DNA of 64,000 bases. Origin: Cotesia glomerata (taxonomy: Eukaryota > Arthropoda > Insecta > Hymenoptera > Braconidae). Position numbers and translations under genes: made by a program. The stretch spans positions 10,981,813 through 11,045,812 of the forward strand of contig NC_058165.1 in the NCBI RefSeq assembly GCF_020080835.1. The letters run 5' to 3'. The notes below the pieces were generated by a model. The model was given only the letters and a program-made list of their open reading frames with translations, ran no database searches and was not told the origin of the DNA. Positions 21,470 to 31,616 of this stretch are shown in pieces; the first letter of the stretch is position 1, and each line of letters starts with the position of its first letter.

Positions 21470-24448
21470 CTAGATTCTGTCTTTTGCTCTTTTTCTCTCG
21501 ATGGAACGCAGCTCTGTAAGCACTTCTGTGACAAAAGTGTTCGTTGCATTCCAGGCAGCTTCTGAAGACAGCATTGCTTCTACGACTGACTCTGGTTGAC
21601 TTCTCCTCTTCAAGATCCTCTCCAGCTCCTCACGTTGTGGATTAAAACGCGAGCACTCGAAAAAAACGTGCTCCGCATCTTCAGTGACTCCAGGGCAGGA
21701 CGGGCACTCAGGAGAATCGTCATGCCTAAAGCGGTGAAGATAAGCCCGAAAACAGCCATGTCCTGACAACATCTGCGTTAGGTAGTAGTTGACCTCTCCG
21801 TGTTTCCGGTTCAGCCAAATGTCGATCTTTGGTATGAGACGATGCGTCCATCTACCCTTCTCTGCGGCATCCCACTGAGATTGCCATCGTGCGATGCTGT
21901 GCTGTCTTTGTTCCGTTCTGAGTTCTTCTGCGCTCAGTGTTGTTGACCTCTTTCGTTGGTAAAGGTTCCTTCTTTCTTCAGCTTGGACTCTGAGAGGTAG
22001 AGTCCCAGAAATTACGCACACTGCTTCCTCAGATATTGTGCGGAAGGCGCAAGCTACTCTTAGGGCACTCAGGCGATATACTGGTCCAGCCTTTCTCCAT
22101 GCTTCTTGTAATTCTAGCGCATCGGCCCAAATGGATATTCCGTACGTAAGCACTGATGTGACTACAGTTGCCAACAATAGTCTCCTGCTCTGCTTTGGGC
22201 CTCCGACGTTAGGCATCAATCGTGCGAGGCTTGCCCTTACTACTGACGCTTTGGCACTGACGTGTTCCACTTGCTGTTTAAAGTTGAGACGGGCATCAAG
22301 CATCACTCCCAAATATCGGATATAAGGTTGTGATGTGATTTCTTGTTCGCCGACTCTAAGATTGATGGTCTCTAACACTTTCCTGCTGGTAATAAGCACT
22401 GCCTCAGTCTTATGTTTCGCCAGTTGAAGATTCATTGTGTCCATCCACTGGTTTACTTGCTGGAATGCTAGATCAAACATGTGGTGAATCTCGTCCAGGT
22501 GTTTAGCGACAATCACTACGGCCACGTCGTCCGCATACGCTACAAGTTTAATATTTCTTGGGATCTTTAGCCTTAGAAGCCCGTCATACATGATATTCCA
22601 CAGCAGTGGGCCAAGAACAGAGCCCTGCGGAACACCTCCGGTGATTTCGTACTCTTTCGGACCGTCCTTTGTGTCATATCTGAGGACTCTATCCGTGAAG
22701 TAGCTAGCTACTATTTTACTTAGGTATCCTGGCACGTTCTTCTCTTGAAGAGCTTGCATAATGCAGTCCCAGTTAGCAGAGTTGAAGGCGTTTTTGATGT
22801 CTAACGTCGCCACCAGGCAGTACTTCTTCGTACCACCCTTCCATCTGGTTCCTGCAATTGCCTCCTGGGCCGTAGTAACAACCAGATTGATCGCGTCCAG
22901 GGTTGATCGTCCTTTTCGGAATCCATACTGGTTGTTTGCCAGGAGTGGATCTGCAACTGCTTCTATTCTTTGATGAATTATGCGTTCGAATATCTTACCG
23001 GCTGTATCCAGCATACAAAGTGGACGGTAAGATGACGGCTCTTCTGGTGGCTGTTTTCCTTTAGGGAGTAGAACCAGTCGTTGTTGTTTCCATTTCCGAG
23101 GAAATGTCCCTTCCTTGAGGCACGTATTGTAAACTTTCAAGAATAACGTTGGTGCTGCCTTTATGGCTGTTTTCAAGGCAATATTAGGGATTCCGTCTAG
23201 TCCCGGCGCTTTGTTATTCCCTACGCGGTTACAAGCCTCCATTAGTTCTTCTTCCGTGACAGATGGAATGTCTTCAGGGTTTAGCTGCCTTAACTGGCCG
23301 GTGAATACCGGTTGTTGAGGAAACAGCACAGTAACAATCCTCTCTAGGAGCCGCGGACACGTAGGCGACGGCATTGGCTGGTATTTCAGGTGGGCCGTGA
23401 CCACCTTGTACGGTTTGCCCCATGGGTCCTTCTCCACTTCTTCGACGAGTTCTTTCCAACAGCGTCTTTTATTATCCTTGATGGCTTTGTTTAGTTCCCG
23501 ACGGGCCTTTTTATACTCTGCCACCAGTTCTGCAAGGTTAGGTCGACGGAAGCCACGCTGTGATATTCTTCTTTTCCTGAGGCATTCTTTACGAAGAGCG
23601 CTGATGTGATCGTTCCACCAGTGCACCGCGGGTCTTCTATTTATGCCTCGTTTTCGTGGCATACTGGCGTCACAAGCTTCGGTCACTCTTTTCATAAGTT
23701 CTTTAGTCTGATCTTCTGCGCATCCAGCGGTGATCGGGCCATTATCCAAAGCAGTCGTCAGCGTACCCACGTCGAAAGATTGTACTCTCCACCGAATGTG
23801 GTTAGGTAACCTACTAGTTCCTCTAGTATCCTGGTCATTTGATATCTCCCAGAGAATCGCGTTGTGGTCACTGGCAGTGTAGATATCCAGCACCTTCCAG
23901 TTGAGGTTACCTCTCGCGAGGCTGCTACTGACGAACGTGAGGTCTACGATGGAACTTGCGTCTCCTTTGGTGTAGGTTGGTGTGTCACCACTGTTGAGTA
24001 AGACTACGTCTAATGCAGTAAAAGCCTCAAGTAACGCTTTACCTCGTGCGTTAGTTAGCTTGCTACCCCAGTCTACTGCCCAGGAGTTAAAGTCGCCGGC
24101 TATCGCGACTGGATGATGCTGCTTCGCGTCCTCTGTCAGTCGATCCAGAAAGTTAGTGAAGTCAACAATAGAGAGGCTAGGTGGTGCGTAGCAGCTATAG
24201 AAGCGAACGCCATCTACTGATACTGCTACAAAGCCGGCATTGCAATTATTAACTACGCTCTGGAATGGGAGCTTGCCACAGGACCAAATGACGGCCCTAG
24301 TGGTCGTGTCCGTTTCCCATAATTTGCCTTTAAGGCATTTATATGGCTCAGCTATTAGTACAAGGTCAGGCCCTAGTTCACGCACTGTCTGCAGAAGCAA
24401 GTCATGTGCAGCCTCACAATGATTGAGGTTGAGCTGCAGTATCTTCAT
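21470..24448 (-). CDS. R1-clade ORF2: endonuclease, reverse transcriptase, C-terminal zinc motif
   Basis: Intact 992-aa frame. I start it at the ATG at 24448-24446, which overlaps the ORF1 stop as ATGA. The frame stays open 16 codons further upstream inside ORF1. An APE-type endonuclease fills about residues 1-200: LQLNLNH, IAEPY, AGDFNSWAVDWGS and SDHNAILW, all key residues present. RT follows with KAPGLDG near 415, SSYRPLCMLDTAGK, FRKGRST, TLDIKNAFNSANW, GGVPQGSVLGP, and the catalytic YADD near 639. CPSC-H-C near 915-932 is the R1-type C-terminal zinc motif. The protein nicks target DNA and primes reverse transcription there. No stop or frameshift is seen, so it could still be functional, although its own ORF1 is truncated. 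Confidence 0.95.
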   Translation of the reverse strand: MKILQLNLNHCEAAHDLLLQTVRELGPDLVLIAEPYKCLKGKLWETDTTTRAVIWSCGKLPFQSVVNNCNAGFVAVSVDGVRFYSCYAPPSLSIVDFTNFLDRLTEDAKQHHPVAIAGDFNSWAVDWGSKLTNARGKALLEAFTALDVVLLNSGDTPTYTKGDASSIVDLTFVSSSLARGNLNWKVLDIYTASDHNAILWEISNDQDTRGTSRLPNHIRWRVQSFDVGTLTTALDNGPITAGCAEDQTKELMKRVTEACDASMPRKRGINRRPAVHWWNDHISALRKECLRKRRISQRGFRRPNLAELVAEYKKARRELNKAIKDNKRRCWKELVEEVEKDPWGKPYKVVTAHLKYQPMPSPTCPRLLERIVTVLFPQQPVFTGQLRQLNPEDIPSVTEEELMEACNRVGNNKAPGLDGIPNIALKTAIKAAPTLFLKVYNTCLKEGTFPRKWKQQRLVLLPKGKQPPEEPSSYRPLCMLDTAGKIFERIIHQRIEAVADPLLANNQYGFRKGRSTLDAINLVVTTAQEAIAGTRWKGGTKKYCLVATLDIKNAFNSANWDCIMQALQEKNVPGYLSKIVASYFTDRVLRYDTKDGPKEYEITGGVPQGSVLGPLLWNIMYDGLLRLKIPRNIKLVAYADDVAVVIVAKHLDEIHHMFDLAFQQVNQWMDTMNLQLAKHKTEAVLITSRKVLETINLRVGEQEITSQPYIRYLGVMLDARLNFKQQVEHVSAKASVVRASLARLMPNVGGPKQSRRLLLATVVTSVLTYGISIWADALELQEAWRKAGPVYRLSALRVACAFRTISEEAVCVISGTLPLRVQAEERRNLYQRKRSTTLSAEELRTEQRQHSIARWQSQWDAAEKGRWTHRLIPKIDIWLNRKHGEVNYYLTQMLSGHGCFRAYLHRFRHDDSPECPSCPGVTEDAEHVFFECSRFNPQREELERILKRRSQPESVVEAMLSSEAAWNATNTFVTEVLTELRSIERKRAKDRI

Positions 24449-24987
24449 GTTCTTTTGTTTATTAACCTCTGAAGCGCCTCTTGGAATACCGGGCATTTGT
24501 GGTTGCCGGCGTAGTGGGCAGAGTTCTCTGCGCTTTGGTTTTCAGCGTATAATGCACATTTGGCTGGATTCTTACAACCAGCGATCTTGTGCCCCTCTTG
24601 TCCGCACCTGATGCAAAGCTTAGATCGGTCTACGCTACTTTTGCACTGAAATCCATGATGCCCGAAGTGCCAGCACTTGAAGCATTGGGTTGGTCTTCTC
24701 GTGGCTCTAATTCGGCAGTTTACCCAGCCGATACGGATTTTACCGCTTCCTTCCAATATCTTCCGCGCTGCAGCTGCTGGTAGAGTCACTACGGCAGTCT
24801 GGGTACCTCTGTAGGCCTTTCGGATCTTAATTGCCTCTAGCGATACCTCGCAGGATTCTCCGGTTGCCATCTGCAAGGCGGCTTGAATGTCTTCCCTGGT
24901 TGTAGTGTCATCAAGGTCTCGGATTTCGACGTCTTCCTGTGGACCTTTGCAGATCACTTTGGCCTCTTCTTGTAGGATGCCCTCGAT
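24445..24987 (-). pseudogene. R1-clade ORF1 (gag-like), 5'-truncated C-terminal part
   Basis: The frame is open from the (TG)n junction to TGA at 24445-24447. It covers the region after the coiled-coil N-terminus, with an IKIRKAYRGTQTAVV segment, followed by three zinc knuckles: CFKCWHFGHHGFQC, CIRCGQEGHKIAGC and CALYAENQ...HYAGNHKC, where one Cys is replaced by Tyr. Such ORF1 proteins bind element RNA in the RNP. The N-terminal ~270 residues present in copy 3 are lost to 5' truncation. Confidence 0.88.
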
Positions 24988-24988
24988 G

Positions 24989-25022
<34 letters not shown>

Positions 25023-25350
25023 GAATTTCTCATAACTTTTGAACGGATTATTCGATTCAATCGAAATAGGCGGCGTTCTAATGAATTCCTTTGCCCCTAG
25101 AATTCTGATGATAATTTACAGAATTTGAGTCGATCAATTTTGAGAAATCTCAAAAATAAAATTTCCAAAAATTCGTTTTTTTAAAATATATTTTTAACGG
25201 CTGAACCGATCAATTTCAAAATCAGCTCTTAACCTCATAAAACTACGTCGATTGCCACCAGCCCGGATAAAATCACTTGATTTGTTCGTGAGATATCGTT
25301 GTCAAAAAAAATTGAAAAAAATGTTTTTTAACATAATCGCAAAAAATAGC
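24989..25350 (+). repeat. (TG)n-core dispersed repeat, copy 3, right half
   Basis: A TG run then ATGTATGTATGTGAATTTCT and ATAACTTTTGAACGG, followed by diverged ACCGATCAATTTC modules. The left half is not at the other side of the inserted retrotransposon; there repeat X runs into the TG tract. Confidence 0.65.
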
Positions 25351-25484
25351 TAAAAGGGTCTCTATCTTGCTCCAGTTTTGTTAAAATGTTTAGGAATTTA
25401 GTAAATTTATTATTATGAAAAATTGACAAAAATGAAGACAAAACTATTTAACGGCTCTTAAAACGGTGCATTGAAATTTGAAAG

Positions 25485-25860
25485 TAAGTCCTCCTAATAG
25501 ATAAATAGATTTATTTTAAATGTGTAAATTTCAAGGTCAGTTCCGAAAATATATATTGACAATTAGAGTGCCTGACCTCAAAATATATATATCTAGCTGT
25601 TTTTTTCAGAAATGTACAAATTTTGAAGACAGTTCTGATGTACATAATAAATTATATAAATTACAAGATCTGTCCCAGAAAAAAATGAACGAAAATTCAG
25701 GTACAGTACTCAAAATATATACTGACCTCCAAGTATACAAATGTCCCTGAAAATAACGTTGGACATATAATTTTTTTGAGTCCTGTCCTCAGAGTCACTA
25801 AATGTCCCTAAACCATACGTTCGCTCGGAAAAATGTCCCTGAAGTACACGATACACATAC
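25485..25860 (+). repeat. Dispersed repeat X, copy 2
   Basis: Direct-orientation copy of 20680-21160, ending ACGATACACATACATATA and running into CCCGGG-family AT decamers. The short open frame at 25520-25750 is incidental. Confidence 0.85.
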
Positions 25861-26204
25861 ATATAATCATATATAGCCCTAGATAACTCAGGTCTAATCA
25901 GATCTAATTATATATAGATTTATATATAATCAATTAATCATATATAGCCCTAGGTAACTCAGGTCTAATCAGATCTAATTATATATAGATTATATATAAT
26001 CATATATAGACCTAGATAACTCAGATCTGATCATATATAGACTTATATAAAATATACATACAATATTTTAGTCTATATATGATTATATATATTTTATATA
26101 AAAATTTAGATATAATCATATGTAATTATATATAATTCTATATATTCAATATATAATCATATATAAATATATATGATTAGGCAAATTCATTTTTTCCCGG
26201 GGAC
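25861..26204 (-). repeat. CCCGGG-ended AT decamer repeat, right block
   Basis: TATATAGCCCTAGATAACTC, AGGTCTAATCAGATCTAATT and ATATATAGATTTATATATAA recur with 10-bp phasing. It ends GATTAGGCAAATTCA, TTTTTTCCCGGG at about 26202, the mirror of the left block at 13245. Confidence 0.75.
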
Positions 26205-26232
26205 TTTAAAAAAATTGAAATACACAATGACG

Positions 26233-26454
26233 CACACCAAGTACGTTCCAAAATTTTTTTCTTAATTTTTAAATTTATAACAAAATTTTTTTTAACTTCC
26301 GAAAATCATAAACAATCATATCGGTTACTTGGATTTTTTTATTTTTTTATTTTATATATTTTTGTAAAGAAAAAAACAGTTTTTTTTTTTCTTAATAGTC
26401 TTATGAACGTGGACTTGGCGCGATTTTTTTACAGTGAAACTATTTTTGTTCGGA
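26233..26454 (-). repeat. Inverted-arm repeat, right copy (partner 12969-13193)
   Basis: Reverse complement of the left arm, including GGACTTGGCGCGATTTTTTT, ACAGTG and the terminal TTTGTTCGGA. The paired arms and their decamer blocks face each other across about 13 kb. Confidence 0.8.
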
Positions 26455-28120
26455 TTTTAGTATTTTTTGTAATTATAATGAAAATTTACAATTGGTACCA
26501 ACTTAAATCTGACGTTGGTTGCATTTTTTATAGCAAACTATCCCCTTGAAACTACAGTTTATGTAAAAATAATTCCAGCGCACCCTGGCGGGTGTAGATG
26601 CAAGCTGTGAAATATCTTTTTTAACTGTAGTTTCTCATCTAATGAAGGATTACTATGCATTCTCGAATTATTTAGTCTGTGGCAGATTACTTTGCCCATC
26701 GAAAAAAAGTCAGGATCGAAATTTTTGCGTTGCTATAGTTTGTGCTGATTAAATTTAATAATTTCAAGTAGATTAATTGTTATAAGTGAATATAATTAAT
26801 TAATAACAGTCAAATAAAGTATGAATTACTGTTATAATATATAATTTAGGAAAAAAAAGTACCGTAGAATTAAATAAAATTTTGCAACCTCAAAATAACC
26901 GTTCTACCGAATCTGTGGATATTGTTACATACATGATATCATGTAAGTAGAAATATAAAAAAGTTTGGAAAATCCAAAAGTGCACGCCTCATAACGCTCA
27001 TTCATTGTTTAAGAAAAAAATTAATTGTGTAATTTATTAAAAAAAAAAAAAAAAATTTATAATTAAGTAATTTCTTACAGAGTATTTTTTATTTTTTTTT
27101 TTAAATATCGGCGCCCTTTTTTCTTGTCATAAGCGCACGCAGTCTAAAAAAATCTAGCTTGATCAAGTGGCGCCATAGTTTTCACGTGACAAATAAGAAA
27201 AGTTCGTTTGGCTTTGTACGGTTGTATCGTAGTGAGTTTTAATAAAAATTCAATTAAAAAAAAAAATACGTAAACTAGGCCACTGATATGAAATACGGCC
27301 CCAGTTCATCGAATTCTTAAACTAATAAAAAGGTCCGGTCTTGAAATATCAATTTGTTCGGGGGTAATCGTTGGTACATCTAAAATGGGGTGACATCCGG
27401 ACGTCCACGGAAATTTTTTTTTTAAATGTTTTTTTTTTTCAAAATAGCAACATGAAATGATTTCAGAAAGTAAAAGATGGTTTAATTTAAGTATTTTTTC
27501 GATGTCCATCTACTTATATCATTGTATAAGTGTAATATGGTTGTGATAGAGGCACTTAAAGATCACAAAATTGCTTGACCTTGACGAGTCGAGTATGAAG
27601 CACAACCTCACGCGCTTCGCGCTATGAGGCGTGCAAAAATGAGTGTAAAATATAATTTTCGATATATTTTGGGTATATATGTTATTTTCATACGGGTGAG
27701 GCGTAGTCGAGGCCATCATATCACATACGTCAGGGCATCCAACATTCTGGTCGTGGGTTGTATGCTATTTTTCTTGCTCTCCAGCCGAAAGTACGTAATC
27801 CTGTGGAAGGGGTTTTGCTGGGTGTGAAGGGGGCGCCACCCGACTTTTGCAAAGCCGAGGCTTTGCTGTTTGGGGCGGGCATAAATAAAAAATATAAATT
27901 AATAAATTAAAAAAAAAATAATTTATTTTAAAGTTTACTAACAACTGCTCGAATGAAGAGTGATAACATGCACAGAACTTGTCAAAAATATTTAAACTCG
28001 TTCTAATAACAGAATTTATTTTTTAAGTTGATTAAAAATTAGTTCTTAATTAGTAATCGACGGCTAAGAAAGATTGAAATTAAATTATTAGAAGTTTGTA
28101 GAGTACATGTACCTATTCAA
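26455..28120. other. Noncoding DNA with a GC-richer patch at 27,590-27,890
   Basis: Mostly AT-rich without a credible gene. TACATGATATCATGTA at 26930-26945 is a perfect 16-bp palindrome. At 27759-27800, TGCTATTTTTCTTGCTCTCC followed by GCCGAAAGTACG resembles the minus strand near 28620-28570 and, more loosely, 44341, suggesting an unclassified repeat. The short frames around 27,520-27,830 are not convincing genes. Confidence 0.4.
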
Positions 28121-28123
28121 CGG

Positions 28124-28188
28124 TACTTTGGTAAAACCTCGTATCTTCTATGTATTTTAAATGAGAGATACGAGGTTTTACCAAAGTA
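28124..28188. repeat. Perfect 23-bp stem hairpin, 19-nt loop
   Basis: TACTTTGGTAAAACCTCG(TATCT) at 28124-28146 is exactly reverse-complementary to 28166-28188. The flanks show no homology, so this is a discrete stem-loop. It could be a tiny foldback element or a small-RNA precursor; sequence alone cannot decide. Confidence 0.85.
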
Positions 28189-28497
28189 ACGTCGTATTGT
28201 TTTATAAACATTGCTTGACTAGCTGTCAAAATATGAAAGAAAGCAAATAAAATTCACAAAACTTTTATATTTTATTTTGTAAACTTTTTATATAAATCAT
28301 TTGTGTAGTATTATTATTAAATAGTTCATTAACAATAATCCAGTTATAAATTATTTTTATTTCTTTGACATTTTTTGGTTAGTTTATGCGCTGACATGTT
28401 ATATACAGACGATGTTGTGACTGTCATGCAGTTAAAATTCGCTGTATAGGCCGGTCGCGCCACGAAAATATGAAAGAAAGCGAGGTTTTGTGCTGCC

Positions 28498-28625
28498 GGG
28501 TCAGAAAATATGCGTAGCGCGCATGCGCTAGAGCAAGCCACAAAAGTTGATCTTTCGTAATAAAATGCGGCCCGGAAGAGCGTACTTTCGGCAAGGAGAG
28601 CAAGAATAGTATATCACACATCTAG
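28498..28625 (-). repeat. Unclassified GC-richer interspersed motif
   Basis: On the minus strand, GTGATATACTATTCTTGCTC, CCGAAAGTACG, then GAAAGATCAACTTTTG. Similar phrases occur at about 27,759 (+) and 44,341-44,425 (+). No coding or known RNA fold was recognised. Confidence 0.35.
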
Positions 28626-28663
28626 GGCAAATAAACATGTGATCTGAAGCTTCCTTATTTACT

Positions 28664-29160
28664 GCCCGTCCCGACTAGAAATTTCGTGAGGCATTGACGA
28701 AGATTCGATTCGGGGCAAGTTTTGCTTTCCGAATTTTGGCAAGCCTAATTCACGCCTTGTTGATTTCACCATAGGCAAGCCGAAGTTTGGCACTGCCATC
28801 GTTTTGCCAAATTACGCCCAAGGTTGACAAACCAAACTTCGGCAAATTTTCGGTAACCGTCACTTCATATAAGTCAGACATATCAAAAGTGTGTCAAACT
28901 TAGGACTGCCTTAGGTTTTCCAAGCTACGCCCAAGTTTGGCAAACTAAACTTCGACAAATCTTCGGTAACCGTGACTTTATGCAAATCAGGCATACCAAT
29001 AGTATGTAAAACTTCGGCATGCCGCAGGTTTCTCAAGCTATGTCCAAGTTCGGCAGACCAAACTTCGGTAAATCTTCGGTAACCGTGAGTTTATGCAAGT
29101 CAGGTATACCAATCGTACTTAAAACGTATACCCGAGTAGAATTTTAGTGAGGCATGCCGA
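28664..29160 (+). repeat. CCCGACTAGAAATTTC element with 113-bp tandem units
   Basis: Begins CCCGACTAGAAATTTCGTGA, the same terminus found inverted at 44318-44334. Inside, units of 113 bp start at 28814, 28927 and 29040 (ACGCCCAAGTTTGGC-type), each with AACTTCGGCAAAT and TTCGGTAACCGT. A partial terminus-like GAGTAGAATTTTAGTGAGGC lies at 29131. Non-coding. Confidence 0.75.
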
Positions 29161-29275
29161 AGAATCAGTTTGTGGCTAACTTGACTTTCTGAACTTAGGC
29201 TAGCCCAATTCGAATCTTATTTGTTTTAAATTAGGCAAGTTGAACATTGGTCGTGTTTATATCTTGAGAGAAGAG

Positions 29276-29365
29276 GTCGCTCGTCATCGGCGTAGCGTCG
29301 CGGTATGATATAAGGCTCTCATGCGTAGGGTACAGTGTTCGAGTCTCACGTTGGACATATACGAC
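29276..29365 (+). repeat. tRNA-like segment (A/B-box remnant)
   Basis: GGCGTAGCGTCGCGGTATGA, an anticodon-like GGCTCTCATGCGTA, then GTGTTCGAGTCTCAC, close to a B box. The acceptor stem does not close, so this reads as a SINE head or decayed tRNA. Confidence 0.4.
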
Positions 29366-29924
29366 TTTTAAATTAATAATTGATAATTATTTATTATAAT
29401 TACTTTTACGGCGAGTGTGAAATAAATTTAAGTGTTGTGTGTGACTAATGTATCTAACTCCTCGCAGTTTTTTGGTTTTTGGTTGATGATAAAAAGGATA
29501 GTGGATTAAAGGAGCTGTTAATAAGTAAGACGATATATTCGTGGTTACAACTGTTAAGTATATTACAAGATAAGTCTGTACAAACTACACGTGCGTTTAG
29601 GGCAGTGTACTGATAGGAACTGATTTACTATAGCTAAGTGGACAATGGTCTATGCTAATACATTCGGGAACATTCGGGAATCTACTAGCACTATGAGTCT
29701 TGTCCCTCAACATTGGTTTTAAAAAGGTCATTTATTTTTTGTTTTAACAATCATATTTACATAAGTAACAAATGTCCTTAAACAACTTAAACTATAATTT
29801 TATAAAAATAATTTTTGGTTTGTCATCATGTGATGCGTCTTACCATAAAACCGTATGCATATTTTTCTTACAACAAATTTTTCTTAATAAATATGTTATT
29901 ATACGTATATTTTTAAAACTATCC
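29366..29924. other. AT-rich spacer, no gene seen
   Basis: No repeat family, hairpin or coding frame recognised. Confidence 0.4.
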
Positions 29925-29926
29925 CG

Positions 29927-31432
29927 GGAAAAAATGATCAGACCTGACCATGCCTGTTCTTGTATGATCAGGCCTGAAATTAGATATGATCATGCCTGTT
30001 CATGCCTGCTCATGTCTGAAGCGTCAAATACACTCAGGCCTGATCAGGTCTGTCCATGCCTGTTCATGTCTGAAGGGTTAAATACGCTCAGGTCTGATCA
30101 TGCCTATTCGTGTCTGATCAGGCCTGTTAATACCTGTTCATGTCTGATCAGGCCTGTTAATGCCTGTTCATGTCTGAGAAGGCCTGTTCATGTCTAAAGG
30201 GTAAAATACGCTCAGGTCTGATCAGGCCTGTCCATCCCTGTTCATGTCTGAAGCGTGAAATACGCTCAGGCCTGTTCATGTTTGAAGCATTGAATATGCT
30301 CAGGCCAATTCATGCCTGTCTATGCCTAGAGAAGTTAATTAAATTTACCCTACGGTAGGTTTTTAATAATAACCAAAAGACTTTTATTCATTAAATAATA
30401 AAATATACCGTTTATTGATAATTTACAAATTTATTAATCGAAATTAATGTGCACACACTGAAGATATTCAAAAATTTTATTCTTAGCATATTTGGTCCTT
30501 AGCATGATCAGGCGTGGACAGGTATGATCAGGCCTGAGCATATTTAACACTTCAGACATGAACAGGCATGATCAGGCCTGAGCGTATTTAACGCTTCAGA
30601 CATGAACAGGCATGACTATGTCTAATTTCAGGCCTGATCATACATGAACAGGCTCGAGTAGGTCTAATTTTAGGCCTGGTCATACATGAACAGGCATGGT
30701 CAGGTCTGATCATTTTTTTCCAAATAGATCTGATCAGACTTGCATAAGAGATGTGATGAAAATTTTTTCTTTGACGAAAAAAATTTTTTTGGTTATCATA
30801 AAATGTGTAAAATTATTTTTATCATTACGTTTAAATAATTTTGAAATAAAAAATTTGTTACATTTCCTATAAGATGTTTTGGTCTGCTCTGCTCCTGCCT
30901 AATATTAAAATCATTACAAATTTTATTATTTAAATAAATGTGATGTTATAATGAGATTCGGTTAAATAAATAAATTAGGACTATCAAAATATATTATAAA
31001 ATCAATTTTTATATTATATTTATGATAAACTTATTTGATACGTTATGTACTTCATAGAATTATTGTCACATAAGATGGTAGCACAGCAAGCGGGAACTTC
31101 AAGGCGCACGGATATCACAAACGTTAAGCAGCATTGAGTGTGGTTAGTAGTTGGATGGGTGACTGCTGGTGTTACGGCCGTACAATTAGATGTAATTGTT
31201 TTTTTTTAATTTTAATTCATTATAGAGAATTGCGTATGACTCTATCAAGTACTATATCCATAAAATTAAGCAAAATAATTAATCAAAAGTAACAATGGGC
31301 TTTCAGACCTGACCATATCTGATCAGGTCAATTCATGCCTGATCAGGCATGGTCATTTTTCATGTCTGATCAGGCCTGAAGACTCATGCCTGTTCATGTC
31401 TGATCAGGTCTGATCATTTTTTCCCGGGATGG
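29927..31432. mobile_element. Decamer-repeat palindromic element with 5S rRNA-like segment, copy 1
   Basis: The left end CCCGGGAAAAAATGATCAGA is mirrored by CTGATCATTTTTTCCCGGG at the right. Arrays of 10-bp units of the form TGATCAGGCC or TGTTCATGCC occupy 29940-30335, 30510-30720 (opposite strand) and 31310-31425. An AT-rich core lies at 30340-30500, and a second nonrepetitive part (30725-31300) holds a 5S rRNA-like stretch. The long frame over 29772-30197 is produced by the periodic array. A second, inverted copy occupies 55,630-60,105. Non-autonomous; mobilisation mechanism unknown. Confidence 0.75.
31104..31186 (+). repeat. 5S rRNA-like segment in the decamer element
   Basis: GCGCACGGATATCAC, then GTTAAGCAGCATTGAGTG, then GGTTAGTAGTTGGATGGGTG, ACTGCTGGTGTTACGGCCG follow the 3' two-thirds of metazoan 5S rRNA, including the region of its internal pol III control elements. 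The 5' part of 5S is missing, so this is not a functional 5S gene. The same segment is in the other copy, so it is a constitutive part of the element. Confidence 0.75.
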
Positions 31433-31616
31433 TAAAAAAAAATAAAATATAAATTAAAAAAAACCATAGATACCATTTTGTAAAAGTAAAGGGTGAGGTA
31501 AGGGAAGGAAAAGGGAGAGGACAGGTAGGTATAGGACTATTTACAAGAGTATATACAAAAGCAATCTATCTTAAAGTATAATAAATAATGACAATCTTGT
31601 TTTATCTACGTCGATT

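Larger units (their letters stand above)
21201..24988 (-). mobile_element. R1-clade non-LTR retrotransposon, copy 1 (5'-truncated), in a (TG)n tract
   Basis: On the minus strand the element ends in a 28-nt poly(A), seen as T at 21201-21228, joined to (TG)n at 21181-21200. Its truncated 5' end at about 24988 joins directly to another TG run. It carries the 3' part of ORF1, all of ORF2 and a roughly 240-bp 3' UTR. The endonuclease and RT type are those of the R1 clade, in which the Mino and Waldo families are known to target AC-type microsatellites. Confidence 0.9.

Noticed and set aside
22038..24783. Plus-strand frames opposite R1-like copy 1, and similar ones opposite copies 2 and 3
   Set aside because: Shadows of the minus-strand ORF1/ORF2; no independent signal.
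28814..29152. CRISPR-like array
   Set aside because: 113-bp contiguous units without distinct spacers, in an insect-type genome; a tandem repeat.
29772..30197. 141-aa open frame (RPDHACSCLIRPV-type repeats)
   Set aside because: It is generated by the 10-bp repeat array, which repeats every 30 bp in frame; no independent coding evidence.
31104..31186. Functional 5S rRNA gene
   Set aside because: The 5' third is missing, substitutions are present, and it lies inside a mobile element present twice.
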